Positions 52,359 to 60,458 of a stretch of DNA of 64,000 nt are shown here, piece by piece; positions within the stretch are counted from its first letter, which is position 1, and every line of letters starts with the position of its first letter. The DNA lies in the NCBI RefSeq assembly GCF_035325925.1, contig NZ_DAOKZA010000005.1:1-64000 (forward strand), in the 5' to 3' direction. The notes under the pieces are model-generated. The model saw only the letters and a program-made list of their open reading frames with translations, was not told the origin of the DNA and made no database searches. This DNA comes from Calidifontimicrobium sp035325925. GTDB lineage: Bacteria > Pseudomonadota > Gammaproteobacteria > Burkholderiales > Burkholderiaceae_C. The translations under genes and the position numbers were made by a program.

Positions 52359-53327
52359 TCAGTCGGCGTACTGCCCGGCGGCCTTGATCGCCGCGCCCCA
52401 CTTGTCGATCTCGGCGGCGACGAACTTCTTGTGGCCGGCCGGTGTCACGCGGTCGTCGGTGACGATCACCGCGCCCAGCGCTTCCTGGCGCTTGATGAAC
52501 TCGGGGTCCTTCAGCGCCTCGCGCATTGCCGCGTTGACCTTGTCGACCACCGCCTTCGGCGTGCCCTTGGGCGCGTACAGGCCGTGCCAGATGCTCACGT
52601 TGAAGCCCTTCAGGCCGGCTTCGTCGAGCGTCGGCAGGTTCTTCAGCGCCGGCGTGGTGAGCCGGCTGGTCGTCGTCACCGCGTAGGCCTTGACCTTGCC
52701 GCCCTCGATCTGCGGCGTGGTGTTGGTGGTCTGGTCGCACATGATGTCGACCTGGCCGCCGATCAGGTCGGTCATCGCCGGCGCCGTGCCCTTGTACGGC
52801 ACGGTGGTCATCTCCATCTTCAGGCTCTGCTGGAACAGCAGCCCGCACAGGTGCGACGCGGCGCCGAGCCCGGCGTTGGCGAGGTTCACCTTGCCCTTGT
52901 TGTCGCCCAGCCACTTGACCAGCTCGGCGTAGTTGTTGGCCGGCAGCGTCGGGCGGCCGATCAGCGTCATCGGCACGTCGTTGATCATGCCCAGGTACTC
53001 GAAGTCGTCGAGCGTCTTGTACGGCAGGTTGCGGTACAGCGACGCCGAGGTCGACATGCCGATGTGGTACAGCAGCAGCGTGTGGCCGTCCGGCGCCGCC
53101 TTGGCGACTTTGTTCGCCCCGAGCGTGCCGCCGGCGCCGCCGACGTTCTCGACGACGATCGACGCGCCACCCAGCGGCTTGCGCAGCGCCTCGGCGAAGT
53201 CGCGCGCGACCTTGTCGGTGGGCCCGCCGGCGGCGAACGGCACGACGATCGTGATCGGCTTGTCGGGGTAGGCGAACGCGGCACCCGCGGCCAGCGCCAG
53301 CGTAGCGAACAGGGTCTTCTTCAGCAT
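52359..53327 (-). CDS. tripartite tricarboxylate (Bug/TctC) family solute receptor
   Basis: 322 residues with a signal peptide (1-19). The mature protein starts YPDKPITIVVPFAAGGPTD, the Bug hallmark, followed by LGANKVAKAAPDGHTLL and GQVDIMCDQTTNT. These periplasmic receptors bind carboxylates or similar small acids. No TctA/TctB membrane genes are nearby, as is common for 'orphan' Bug genes in Burkholderiales. It lies 118 bases downstream of a PaaK-like ligase gene. Confidence 0.92.
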   Translation of the reverse strand: MLKKTLFATLALAAGAAFAYPDKPITIVVPFAAGGPTDKVARDFAEALRKPLGGASIVVENVGGAGGTLGANKVAKAAPDGHTLLLYHIGMSTSASLYRNLPYKTLDDFEYLGMINDVPMTLIGRPTLPANNYAELVKWLGDNKGKVNLANAGLGAASHLCGLLFQQSLKMEMTTVPYKGTAPAMTDLIGGQVDIMCDQTTNTTPQIEGGKVKAYAVTTTSRLTTPALKNLPTLDEAGLKGFNVSIWHGLYAPKGTPKAVVDKVNAAMREALKDPEFIKRQEALGAVIVTDDRVTPAGHKKFVAAEIDKWGAAIKAAGQYAD

Positions 53328-53445
53328 CGGGGGTCTCCAGGGCGAGTTGGTCCAACGGTCAATGCTAGCGACGCGGCCCGCCGTCGCGCCGCGGGAACTA
53401 CGTAGGGGCGATCCCGCATCGCGGCGCCGCAGCCGCAGCGCCGGC

Positions 53446-54711
53446 TCACGCGTAGCGGCGCGCGTCGTCGATGACCTTGCCGTCGTTGGCCAGGCTGCCC
53501 GGTGCGACGATCCGCACGTCGCCGCGCAGCTTGGTGACGTCGCGGATCGTCGCCGCGAGTGCCTGCACCAGCGCCGCGGGTGCGGCGGCGACCTCGGCGT
53601 GCAGCGTCATGCGGTCGTCGGCCATTTCGCCTTCGATCACCAGTCGCGCCCGCGCCACTTCCGGGTGGCGCCTGACGATCTCGGCGACCTGGCTCGGGTG
53701 CACGAACATGCCTCGCACCTTGGCGGTCTGGTCGGCGCGGCCGAGCCAGCCGCGGATGCGGCGGTTCGTGCGCCCGGTCGGGCAGCCGCCCGGCAGCACC
53801 GCCGACAGATCGCCGGTGCCGAAGCGGATCAGCGGGTAGTCGGGGTTCAGCGTGGTCACGACGACCTCGCCGACCTCGCCGTCGGGCACCGGCTCGCCGG
53901 TGCCCGGGCGCACGATCTCGACCAGCACGCCCTCGTCGAGCACCAGCCCCTCGCGTGCCGTCGTCTCGTAGGCGATGAGGCCGACGTCGGCGGTGCCGTA
54001 GCTCTGGTAGCCCTCGACGCCGCGCGCGCGCAGCGCGTCGCGCAGCGCCGGCGGGAACGCCTCGCCGCCGACCGAGGCGCGGGTCAGGCTGGGCAGGCGC
54101 ACGCCGAGCTCGTCGGCCTTCTCGAAGACGATGCGCAGGAAGCTCGGCGTGCCGGCGTAGGCCCGTGGCCGCAACTCGGCCATCGCCTGCAGCTGCAGTT
54201 CGGTGTTGCCGACGCCGCCCGGGAACACGGTGCAGCCGATCGCGTGCGCGCCGGTCTCGACCATCGAGCCGGCCGGCGTGAGGTGGTAGCTGAAGCTGTT
54301 GTGCACCAGGTCGCCGGCGCGCACGCCGGCGGCGAACAGCGCGCGGCCGAAGCGCCAGTAGTCGCGCGCCTCGCCTTCGGGCTCGTAGATCGGCCCGGGC
54401 GACTGGAACACGCGTCGTGCCGTGCGCACGCTGCCCAGCGTCGCCCAGCCGACCGCGGCGAAGCCGCCGAACGGGTCGCCCCCGGCTTCGCGCGCGGCCT
54501 TCTGCCGCGCGAGCAGTTCGCTCTTGCGCGTCACCGGCAGCGCGGCCAGCGCGTCCCGCGAGCGCACCGCGCCGGCGTCGACGCCGGCCAGGATCTGTGC
54601 GAACGCCGCGGTGGCCTGCGCACGCGCGACCTGCGCCGGCAGCGCCGCGAGCAGGGTGGCCTCGCGCTCGCCGGGTTCGCGCGTCTCCAGCGCGTCGTAG
54701 TACTCACTCAT
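53446..54711 (-). CDS. phenylacetate-CoA ligase-like (PaaK family) AMP-binding enzyme
   Basis: 421 residues, close to PaaK length. AMP-binding motifs: SFSYHLTPAGSMVETGAHAIGCTVFPGG, GYQSYGTADVGLIAYET, PLIRFGTGDLSAVL, and the C-terminal GRADQTAKVRGMFVHPSQV. It would activate an aromatic or other carboxylic acid to its CoA thioester via an acyl-AMP. The usual Ser/Thr/Gly-rich P-loop is poorly visible, as in PaaK relatives. It overlaps the preceding 98-residue gene by eight bases. Confidence 0.87.
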   Translation of the reverse strand: MSEYYDALETREPGEREATLLAALPAQVARAQATAAFAQILAGVDAGAVRSRDALAALPVTRKSELLARQKAAREAGGDPFGGFAAVGWATLGSVRTARRVFQSPGPIYEPEGEARDYWRFGRALFAAGVRAGDLVHNSFSYHLTPAGSMVETGAHAIGCTVFPGGVGNTELQLQAMAELRPRAYAGTPSFLRIVFEKADELGVRLPSLTRASVGGEAFPPALRDALRARGVEGYQSYGTADVGLIAYETTAREGLVLDEGVLVEIVRPGTGEPVPDGEVGEVVVTTLNPDYPLIRFGTGDLSAVLPGGCPTGRTNRRIRGWLGRADQTAKVRGMFVHPSQVAEIVRRHPEVARARLVIEGEMADDRMTLHAEVAAAPAALVQALAATIRDVTKLRGDVRIVAPGSLANDGKVIDDARRYA

Positions 54712-55000
54712 CGCGGTCGCTCCAGGCGGCGAGTTGCTTCTTCACGTGGGCCACGAAATCGCGCACGTCGGCGCCGGACTTCAGCGTCCGCGCCTGCCAC
54801 TCGGGGCTGGTGCGCGACGGCTTGCGCACCAGCGCCGCCGCGATCGTCGCGCCGTCGACGGCGACCCTCGCGATCGCGACGCCGCGGCGCTCGAAGCGCC
54901 CCTCGCGCTCGGCCAGCCCGAGCTCGCGCAGGCTGCGCTTCAGGCCGGCCAACGCTTCATCGGCCTTGAACGGCGGCGCGAAGCCCCAGTCGTCACTCAT
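54704..55000 (-). CDS. small uncharacterised protein upstream of the PaaK-like ligase
   Basis: 98 residues, soluble, charged, rich in Ala and Arg. MSDDWGFAPPFKADEALAGLKRSLRELGLAER is followed by a beta-rich middle and EWQARTLKSGADVRDFVAHVKKQLAAW. No known motif was recognised. It overlaps the ligase start by eight bases, so the two are co-translated; a helper of the ligase is an inference. ATG 55000 has AAGG nearby; GTG 55021 is an alternative. Confidence 0.7.
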   Translation of the reverse strand: MSDDWGFAPPFKADEALAGLKRSLRELGLAEREGRFERRGVAIARVAVDGATIAAALVRKPSRTSPEWQARTLKSGADVRDFVAHVKKQLAAWSDRDE

Positions 55001-55058
55001 GGCCGCCTTTTCTCGCGCCACGAGCGGCGGCGTTCAAGCCAAGGGCGACCCGGTCAGG

Positions 55059-55138
55059 CGGCCGCCGCGGATCCGGCTTCGCCGGTCCGCTGGCGGCGCC
55101 CCCCCCGGGGGGAGGCGCCGTAGGCGCTTCGGGGGGGA
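55059..55138 (-). repeat. oriented 3'-end repeat, copy D (after livF)
   Basis: It adjoins the livF stop. Read in that gene's direction: AAGCGCCTACGGCGCC, then CTCCCCCCGGGGGGGG, then CGCCGCCAGCGGACCGG and CGAAGCCGGATCCGCGGCGG. The near-complete identity with copies A-C suggests recent spread or strong conservation. Confidence 0.8.
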
Positions 55139-55945
55139 TCATGACAACCAGCGTTTGCGGCGCTTGTAGCTCTTGACGTCGCGGAAGCTCTTGCGGTCGC
55201 CGCCGCCCATGCCCAGGTAGAACTCCTTGACGTCCTCGTTCTCGCGCAGCGCTTTGGCCTCGCCGTCCATGACGATGCGCCCGTTCTCGAGGATGTAGCC
55301 GTAGTCGGCATAGCGCAGCGCCATGTTGGTGTTCTGCTCGGCGAGCAGGAAGGTCACGCGTTCCTTGGTGTTGAGGTCCTTGACGATCTCGAACACCTCC
55401 TCGACGATCTGCGGCGCCAGGCCCATGCTCGGCTCGTCGAGCAGCACCATCTTCGGGTTGGCCATCAGCGCGCGGCCGATCGCGCACATCTGCTGCTCGC
55501 CGCCCGAGGTGTAGGCGGCCTGCGACGTGCGACGCTGCTTCAGGCGGGGGAAGTACGTGTAGACCTTGTCCAGCGTCTGCGCCACCGCGGCCTTGCCGTC
55601 GCGGCGCGTGTACGCGCCGGTCATCAGGTTCTCCTCGATGGTCAGGTGAGCGAAGCAGTGGCGGCCTTCCATCACCTGGATCACGCCGCGGTCGACCATC
55701 TCGGCGGTCGACAGCCTCTCGATGCGCTCGCCGCCGTACTCGATCGAGCCCTTGGTGACCTCGCCGCGCTCGCCGGCGAGCAGGTTGCTCACCGCGCGCA
55801 GCGTCGTCGTCTTACCCGCGCCGTTGCCACCGAGCAGCGCGACGACGCCGCCCTCGGGCACCTGCAGCGACACGCCCTTGAGCACGAGGATCACGTGGTT
55901 GTAGATGACCTCGATGCCGTTGACGTTGAGGAGGATGTTCGACAT
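55139..55945 (-). CDS. livF: branched-chain amino acid-type ABC transporter ATPase LivF
   Basis: 268 residues. Walker A GGNGAGKTTT near 44-53, then the livF-typical VIQVMEGRHCFAHLTIEENL, the signature TSGGEQQMCAIGRAL and Walker B KMVLLDEPSMGLAP, ending in a basic tail. It pairs with LivG to power import. ATG 55945 is used; an upstream in-frame extension would translate repeat copy E and is rejected. It is separated from the receptor gene by 129 bases of repeat DNA. Confidence 0.92.
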   Translation of the reverse strand: MSNILLNVNGIEVIYNHVILVLKGVSLQVPEGGVVALLGGNGAGKTTTLRAVSNLLAGERGEVTKGSIEYGGERIERLSTAEMVDRGVIQVMEGRHCFAHLTIEENLMTGAYTRRDGKAAVAQTLDKVYTYFPRLKQRRTSQAAYTSGGEQQMCAIGRALMANPKMVLLDEPSMGLAPQIVEEVFEIVKDLNTKERVTFLLAEQNTNMALRYADYGYILENGRIVMDGEAKALRENEDVKEFYLGMGGGDRKSFRDVKSYKRRKRWLS

Positions 55946-55964
55946 GGTCCGGCGCCGGTTGCAG

Positions 55965-56030
55965 GCGGCCGCCGCGGATCCGGCTTCGCCGGGCCGCTGG
56001 CGGCGCCCCTTGGGGACCGAAAGGGCCCCT
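55965..56030 (-). repeat. oriented 3'-end repeat, copy E (after the Liv receptor gene)
   Basis: The distal module (CCGCCAGCGGCCCGG, CGAAGCCGGATCCGCGGCGG) matches the other copies. The proximal part is replaced by a different palindromic stretch with AAGGGGCCCTT and GGTCCCCAAGGGG, and the hairpin 56042-56069 stands nearest the stop. Orientation relative to the upstream gene is the same as in the others. Confidence 0.75.
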
Positions 56031-56041
56031 TCGTGTCCCAT

Positions 56042-56069
56042 CGGCGAGGCGGCGCGAGCCGCCTCGCCG
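56042..56069 (-). terminator. 12-bp hairpin with GCGA-type loop after the receptor gene
   Basis: A perfect twelve-base-pair stem (CGGCGAGGCGGC with GCCGCCTCGCCG) begins five bases beyond the stop of the solute-receptor gene. There is no T-run, and livF follows in the operon, so it is more likely a 3'-end stabiliser or partial terminator than a full stop. Confidence 0.5.
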
Positions 56070-56074
56070 GAGGG

Positions 56075-57409
56075 TCAGGACTGGCAGTCCGCCGCGGTGC
56101 GCGGCGTGATCTTCTTCTCCGCGGCGTACTTGGCCGCCGTGGCCTTGACCAGCGGCTTGAGGATGGCCTCGTCGGCCTGGTACCAGTCCGACGTGAACTG
56201 CCACGCCTTGCCGTCCCAGGTGTGGATGCGCGCCCAGGCCGGCCCCATGTGATCGGCGCAGGTGGTCGACACCGGCCGCATCACCTCGGCGAAGCCCAGC
56301 GCCTCGAGCTTCTTCGCGTCCAGCGAGAGGTTCTCCAGGCCCCAGCGGGTCTGCTCGGCGGTCATCCACTTGCCCTTGCCGTAACGCTCCTGCGCGCGCT
56401 TGACGCCCTCGACGGCGAGCATCGCGCTCATCGCGCCGCGCATGTACAGCACCGAGCCGACCTCTTCCTTCGGGCCCGTGCCCTGGCCCTTGTCGTGCAC
56501 CATCGCCAGGATGTCCTTCGTGACCTTGGCGTTGGGGTGCGCGCCGTGCTGCATCGCCAGGCCGTTGTAGCCCTTGGCGGCCTCGCCGAGGTCCTTCACG
56601 TCGGGCTCGGCGGCCGACCACCACACACCGTACATCTTCTCGCGCGGGAATCCCGTGGCCTGCGCCTCCTTCAGCGCCACCGAGTTCATCACGCCCCAGC
56701 CCCACAGGAACACGTAGTCGGGCCGGGACTGGCGGATCTGCAGCCAGGTCGCCTTCTGCTCGACCCCGGGGTGCGTGACCGGCAGCAGCTGCAGGTCGAA
56801 GCCGTGCGCCCTGCTGCGCTCCTGCAGCAGCGCGATCGGCTCCTTGCCGTACGGGCTGTCGTGGTAGACGAGCGTGATCTTCTTGCCCTTGAGCTTGTCG
56901 AAGCCGCCCTCCTTCTTCGCGATGTGCTGCACCAGCACGTCGGCGCCGACCCAGTAGGTGCCGGCCAGCGGGAAGTTCCAGCCGAACACCAGGCCGTCCT
57001 GCGACTCGCTGCGTCCGTAGCCGGCGGTGATCAGCGGGATCTTGTCGACCGGGGCCTTGTCGGTGAGCGCGAAGGTGATGCCGGTGGACAGCGGCTGGAA
57101 CAGCGTCGCGCCGCCGTGCTTGCCCTTCAGGCGCTCGTAGCACTCGACGCCCTTGGCGGTGTCGTAGCCGGTCTCGCACTCCTCGTAGACGATCTTCACG
57201 CCGTTGATGCCGCCCTTGGCGTTGACCAGCTTCAGGTAGTCGGCGTAGCCGTTGGCCCACGGCGCGCCGTTCGGGCCGTAGGGCCCGGTGCGGTACGGCA
57301 GGCCGGGGAAGAACTGCTCCTTCGCCTGCGCGAACGCAGGCGTGGCGCCGAACAGCGAGGCACCTGCCGCCGCGACCGCGACGGCTGCTGCAAGGGACTT
57401 CAGTTTCAT
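56075..57409 (-). CDS. ABC transporter substrate-binding protein (Leu/Ile/Val-type)
   Basis: 444 residues. Signal peptide 1-28 (ending TPAFAQ), then a peripla_BP_6 fold with DYLKLVNAKGGINGVKIVYEECETGY and a second lobe with RQSRPDYVFLWGWGVM. It is larger than classical LivJ (about 370). Such receptors in ligase-linked Liv clusters bind aromatic acids or other carboxylates as often as amino acids, so the ligand is open. A strong GGAGGT lies before the ATG. Confidence 0.9.
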   Translation of the reverse strand: MKLKSLAAAVAVAAAGASLFGATPAFAQAKEQFFPGLPYRTGPYGPNGAPWANGYADYLKLVNAKGGINGVKIVYEECETGYDTAKGVECYERLKGKHGGATLFQPLSTGITFALTDKAPVDKIPLITAGYGRSESQDGLVFGWNFPLAGTYWVGADVLVQHIAKKEGGFDKLKGKKITLVYHDSPYGKEPIALLQERSRAHGFDLQLLPVTHPGVEQKATWLQIRQSRPDYVFLWGWGVMNSVALKEAQATGFPREKMYGVWWSAAEPDVKDLGEAAKGYNGLAMQHGAHPNAKVTKDILAMVHDKGQGTGPKEEVGSVLYMRGAMSAMLAVEGVKRAQERYGKGKWMTAEQTRWGLENLSLDAKKLEALGFAEVMRPVSTTCADHMGPAWARIHTWDGKAWQFTSDWYQADEAILKPLVKATAAKYAAEKKITPRTAADCQS

Positions 57410-57523
57410 GTCTACCTCCAGTGGTCTAGAGAAAAGCGCACTTGTCGGTGCACGGTGTCGTCGCTGGGTGGCGGCGCATTCGGATGAAGGGCATCGTCGA
57501 TCTCGGGGGTTTCGACGGCGGTC

Positions 57524-58600
57524 TCAGTGCGGGAACGGCCACAGGCGCAGCTTCTCCTTGCCGATCGACCACAGCCGCGCGAGGCCGTGCGGCTCGACGA
57601 TGAGGAAGAACACGATCAGGCTGCCGAAGATCATGAAGACGATGTGCGAGACGGTCGCCGTGTTGATCGGGATGCCGAGCAGCGATCCCATGGCCGGCAG
57701 CAGCTGGTCGAGCACGATCGGCAGCAAGACGATGAACGCGGCGCCGAAGAAGCTGCCCATCACCGAGCCGAGCCCGCCGATGATGATCATGAACAGCAGG
57801 TCGAACGAGCGGTTGATGTTGAACGCCGCCGGCTCCCACGAGCCGAGGTAGATGAAGGCCCACAGCGCGCCGGCCACACCGATGATGAACGAGCTGACGG
57901 CGAACGCGGTGAGCTTGGCGTACACCGGCCGGATGCCGATCACCGCGGCGGCGACGTCCATGTCGCGGATCGCCATCCACTCGCGGCCGATGTGACCGCG
58001 CACCAGGTTCTTCACCAGCAGCGCGAACACCGTCACCAGGGCCAGGCAGAACAGGTACTTCTCCTGCGGCGTGGCCACCGGCAGGCCGAACACGCTGAGC
58101 CCGGCGACCGACACCGACCCGGACGGCGAGTGGTTGGTGAACCAGCCGATGCGCAGGAAGGCCCAGTCGACGAAGAACTGCGCGGCCAGCGTGGCCACCG
58201 CGAGGTACAGCCCCTTGATGCGCAGCGACGGGACGCCGAACACGACACCGACGCCGGTGGCGAGCAGGCCGCCGAGCAGCACCGCCACGAGCATCGGCAT
58301 GCCCTCGACGCGCACGAAGAAGTTGTACGCCGCGTAGGCGCCCACCGCCATGAACGCGCCGGCGCCCAGCGAGATCTGGCCGCAGTAGCCAACCAGCACG
58401 TTCAGCCCGAGCGCGGCCAGCGACAGGATCAGGAACGGGATCAGGATCGCGCGCAGCAGGTACTCGTCGGCCAGCAGCGGCACCGCGACGAACGCGACCG
58501 CCAGCAGGATCGCGATGGTCCAGCGATCCTGCCGGATCGGGAAGATCTGCTGGTCGGCGCGGTAGCTGGTCTTGTACTGGCCGTTTTCTCGGTAGAACAT
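57524..58600 (-). CDS. livM: branched-chain amino acid-type ABC permease LivM
   Basis: 358 residues with about ten membrane helices. The diagnostic LGLNVLVGYCGQISLGAGAFMAVGAYAAY and GLGSVMGSFFGAAFIVLLP are present. It forms the transmembrane channel with LivH. The 30-residue soluble N-terminal extension (YRENGQYKTSYRADQQIFPIRQDRW) is seen in the ligase-linked subtype of this transporter. It follows livH after an 88-base structured gap. Confidence 0.93.
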   Translation of the reverse strand: MFYRENGQYKTSYRADQQIFPIRQDRWTIAILLAVAFVAVPLLADEYLLRAILIPFLILSLAALGLNVLVGYCGQISLGAGAFMAVGAYAAYNFFVRVEGMPMLVAVLLGGLLATGVGVVFGVPSLRIKGLYLAVATLAAQFFVDWAFLRIGWFTNHSPSGSVSVAGLSVFGLPVATPQEKYLFCLALVTVFALLVKNLVRGHIGREWMAIRDMDVAAAVIGIRPVYAKLTAFAVSSFIIGVAGALWAFIYLGSWEPAAFNINRSFDLLFMIIIGGLGSVMGSFFGAAFIVLLPIVLDQLLPAMGSLLGIPINTATVSHIVFMIFGSLIVFFLIVEPHGLARLWSIGKEKLRLWPFPH

Positions 58601-58616
58601 GGATGTCTCGTTGATC

Positions 58617-58706
58617 TTTCGGCTTCGGCCCGCTTCGCTTAACTTGCCTGCGGCAAGTTGGCCTTCGCCGAAGAATCATTGCCCGCGTTCATACGCGGTC
58701 AATGAT
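58617..58706 (-). other. structured RNA region at the livH-livM junction
   Basis: Two hairpin systems lie here. A perfect AACTTGCC-TGC-GGCAAGTT hairpin (58641-58659) is enclosed by GGCC/GGCC and TTCGGC/GCCGAA pairings (58618-58672). The second hairpin (58675-58706) pairs ATCATTG and CCGCG arms and includes the last codons of livH. Local G+C content is clearly lower than in neighbouring genes. It may protect the livH 3' end or lower livM expression. Confidence 0.55.
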
Positions 58707-59618
58707 CTTTTCGCCGAACAGGCCCTGCGGACGCACCAGCAGGAACGCGAGCGCGAGCACGTAGGCGAACCAGATCTCGATGCCGCCGCCGAGCATCGGC
58801 CCGATGTAGACCTCGGACAGCTTCTCGCCCACGCCGATGATCAGCCCGCCGACGATCGCGCCGGGCACCGAGGTCAGCCCACCGAGGATCACCACCGGCA
58901 GCGCCTTCAGCGCGACCAGGCTCAGCGAGAACTGCACGCCCAGCTTGCTGCCCCAGATGATGCCGGCCACCAGCGCCACGAAGCCGGCGACGCTCCAGAC
59001 GATCACCCAGATGCGGTTGAGCGGGATGCCGATCGACTGCGCCGCCTGGTGGTCGTCGGCCACCGCGCGCAGCGCGCGGCCGGTGGCGGTCTTCTGGAAG
59101 AACAGGCTCAGCAGCGCAACCAGCGCGGCGGCGATCACCGCGGCGTACAGGTCTTCCTTGTTGATCAGCACGCCGCCCTCGAACAGGCTCTCGAACAGGA
59201 AGATCGGGTCCTTCGGCAGGCCGACGTCGATCTTGTAGATGTCGCTGCCGAAGATGGTCTGGCCGAAGCCGTCGAGGAAGTAGGTGATGCCCAGCGTGGC
59301 CATCAGCAGCGTGATGCCCTCCTGGTTGACCAGCCGGCCGAGCACCAGCTTCTCGACCAGCCAGGCAACGACGATCATCACCGCCATCGCGGCGACGAAC
59401 GCCAGCAGGTTGGCCAGCAGCTTGCTGTCGAAGCCCAGCAGTGCCGGGAACCACTCCGAGAAGCGCGCCATCGCGAGCGCCGCGAACAGCACCATCGCGC
59501 CCTGCGCGAAGTTGAACACCCCGCTGGCCTTGAAGATCAGCACGAAGCCCAGTGCGATCAGCGAGTACAGCATGCCGGCCATCAGGCCGCCGAACAGGGT
59601 CTCGATGAAGAATCCCAT
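58689..59618 (-). CDS. livH: branched-chain amino acid-type ABC permease LivH
   Basis: 309 residues, about eight to nine membrane helices. LFGGLMAGMLYSLIALGFVLIFKASGVFNFAQGAMVLF is the LivH signature, with ALRAVADDHQAAQSIGIPLNRIW as the cytosolic coupling loop. It pairs with LivM. It starts nine bases after livG. Its last codons are part of the hairpin described at the livH-livM junction. Confidence 0.94.
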   Translation of the reverse strand: MGFFIETLFGGLMAGMLYSLIALGFVLIFKASGVFNFAQGAMVLFAALAMARFSEWFPALLGFDSKLLANLLAFVAAMAVMIVVAWLVEKLVLGRLVNQEGITLLMATLGITYFLDGFGQTIFGSDIYKIDVGLPKDPIFLFESLFEGGVLINKEDLYAAVIAAALVALLSLFFQKTATGRALRAVADDHQAAQSIGIPLNRIWVIVWSVAGFVALVAGIIWGSKLGVQFSLSLVALKALPVVILGGLTSVPGAIVGGLIIGVGEKLSEVYIGPMLGGGIEIWFAYVLALAFLLVRPQGLFGEKIIDRV

Positions 59619-59627
59619 GGCCAGCCT

Positions 59628-60458
59628 TCAGTGGGAGGTGCCCAGGTAGGCGCTGATCACGTCGGGGTTGCTGCGCACCTCGTCGGGCGTGCCGTCGCCG
59701 ATCTTCCTGCCGTAGTCGAGCACGACGACGCGGTCGCTGATGTCCATCACGACGCCCATGTCGTGCTCGATCAGCACGACGGTGGTGCCGTACTCGTCGT
59801 TGACGTCGAGGATGAAGCGGCTCATGTCCTGCTTCTCCTCGACGTTCATGCCGGCCATCGGCTCGTCGAGCAGCAGCACCTGCGGCTCCATCGCCAGCGC
59901 ACGGCCCAGGTCCACGCGCTTCTGCAGGCCGTAGGGCAGGCGGCCGACCGGCGTCTTGCGGTAGGCCTGGATCTCGAGGAAGTCGATGATCTTCTCGACG
60001 AAGGCGCGGTGCTCGGTCTCCTCGCGCTCGGCGGCGCCCCAGCGGATCGCTTGCTGGAAGAGGTTCGACTTCATGCGCAGGTTGCGCCCGGTCATGATGT
60101 TCTCGAGCACGCTCATGCCCTTGAACAGCGCCAGGTTCTGGAACGTGCGCGCCACGCCCATCTCGGCGACCTGACGCGAGTTCATGTGGCTGAAGGTCTT
60201 GCCGCGGAACGTGATCGATCCCTCCTGCGGCTGGTACACGCCGTTGATGCAGTTGAGCATGCTGCTCTTGCCGGCGCCGTTGGGCCCGATGATCGCGCGC
60301 ACCTCGTGCTCGCGCACGTCGAAGCTGATGTCGGTCAGCGCCTTCACGCCGCCGAAGCGCAGCGAGATGTTCCTCACCTCGAGGATCACGTCGCCGACGC
60401 GGCGCTGGCGCGCGCCGGCGTCGACGCGCGCGTCCGACGCTGCCGCGGCGTCGTTCAA
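59628..60458 (-). CDS. livG: branched-chain amino acid-type ABC transporter ATPase LivG
   Basis: 276 residues. VRNISLRFGGVKALTDISFDV, Walker A GPNGAGKSS, the LivG-specific VARTFQNLALFKGMSVLENIMTGRN, a signature region LPYGLQKRVDLGRAL and Walker B VLLLDEPMAGMN, then the H-loop LIEHDMGVVMDISDRVVVLDYG. The TTG start at 60458 overlaps the acyl-CoA ligase stop (TTGA) and has GGAGGG upstream; a start nearer VGDVILEV would remove about 20 poorly conserved residues. Confidence 0.92.
   Translation of the reverse strand: MNDAAAASDARVDAGARQRRVGDVILEVRNISLRFGGVKALTDISFDVREHEVRAIIGPNGAGKSSMLNCINGVYQPQEGSITFRGKTFSHMNSRQVAEMGVARTFQNLALFKGMSVLENIMTGRNLRMKSNLFQQAIRWGAAEREETEHRAFVEKIIDFLEIQAYRKTPVGRLPYGLQKRVDLGRALAMEPQVLLLDEPMAGMNVEEKQDMSRFILDVNDEYGTTVVLIEHDMGVVMDISDRVVVLDYGRKIGDGTPDEVRSNPDVISAYLGTSH

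Noticed and set aside
55946..56041. Longer livF reading frame through repeat copy E
   Set aside because: The extension would translate the dispersed repeat; ATG 55945 begins the conserved ABC domain.
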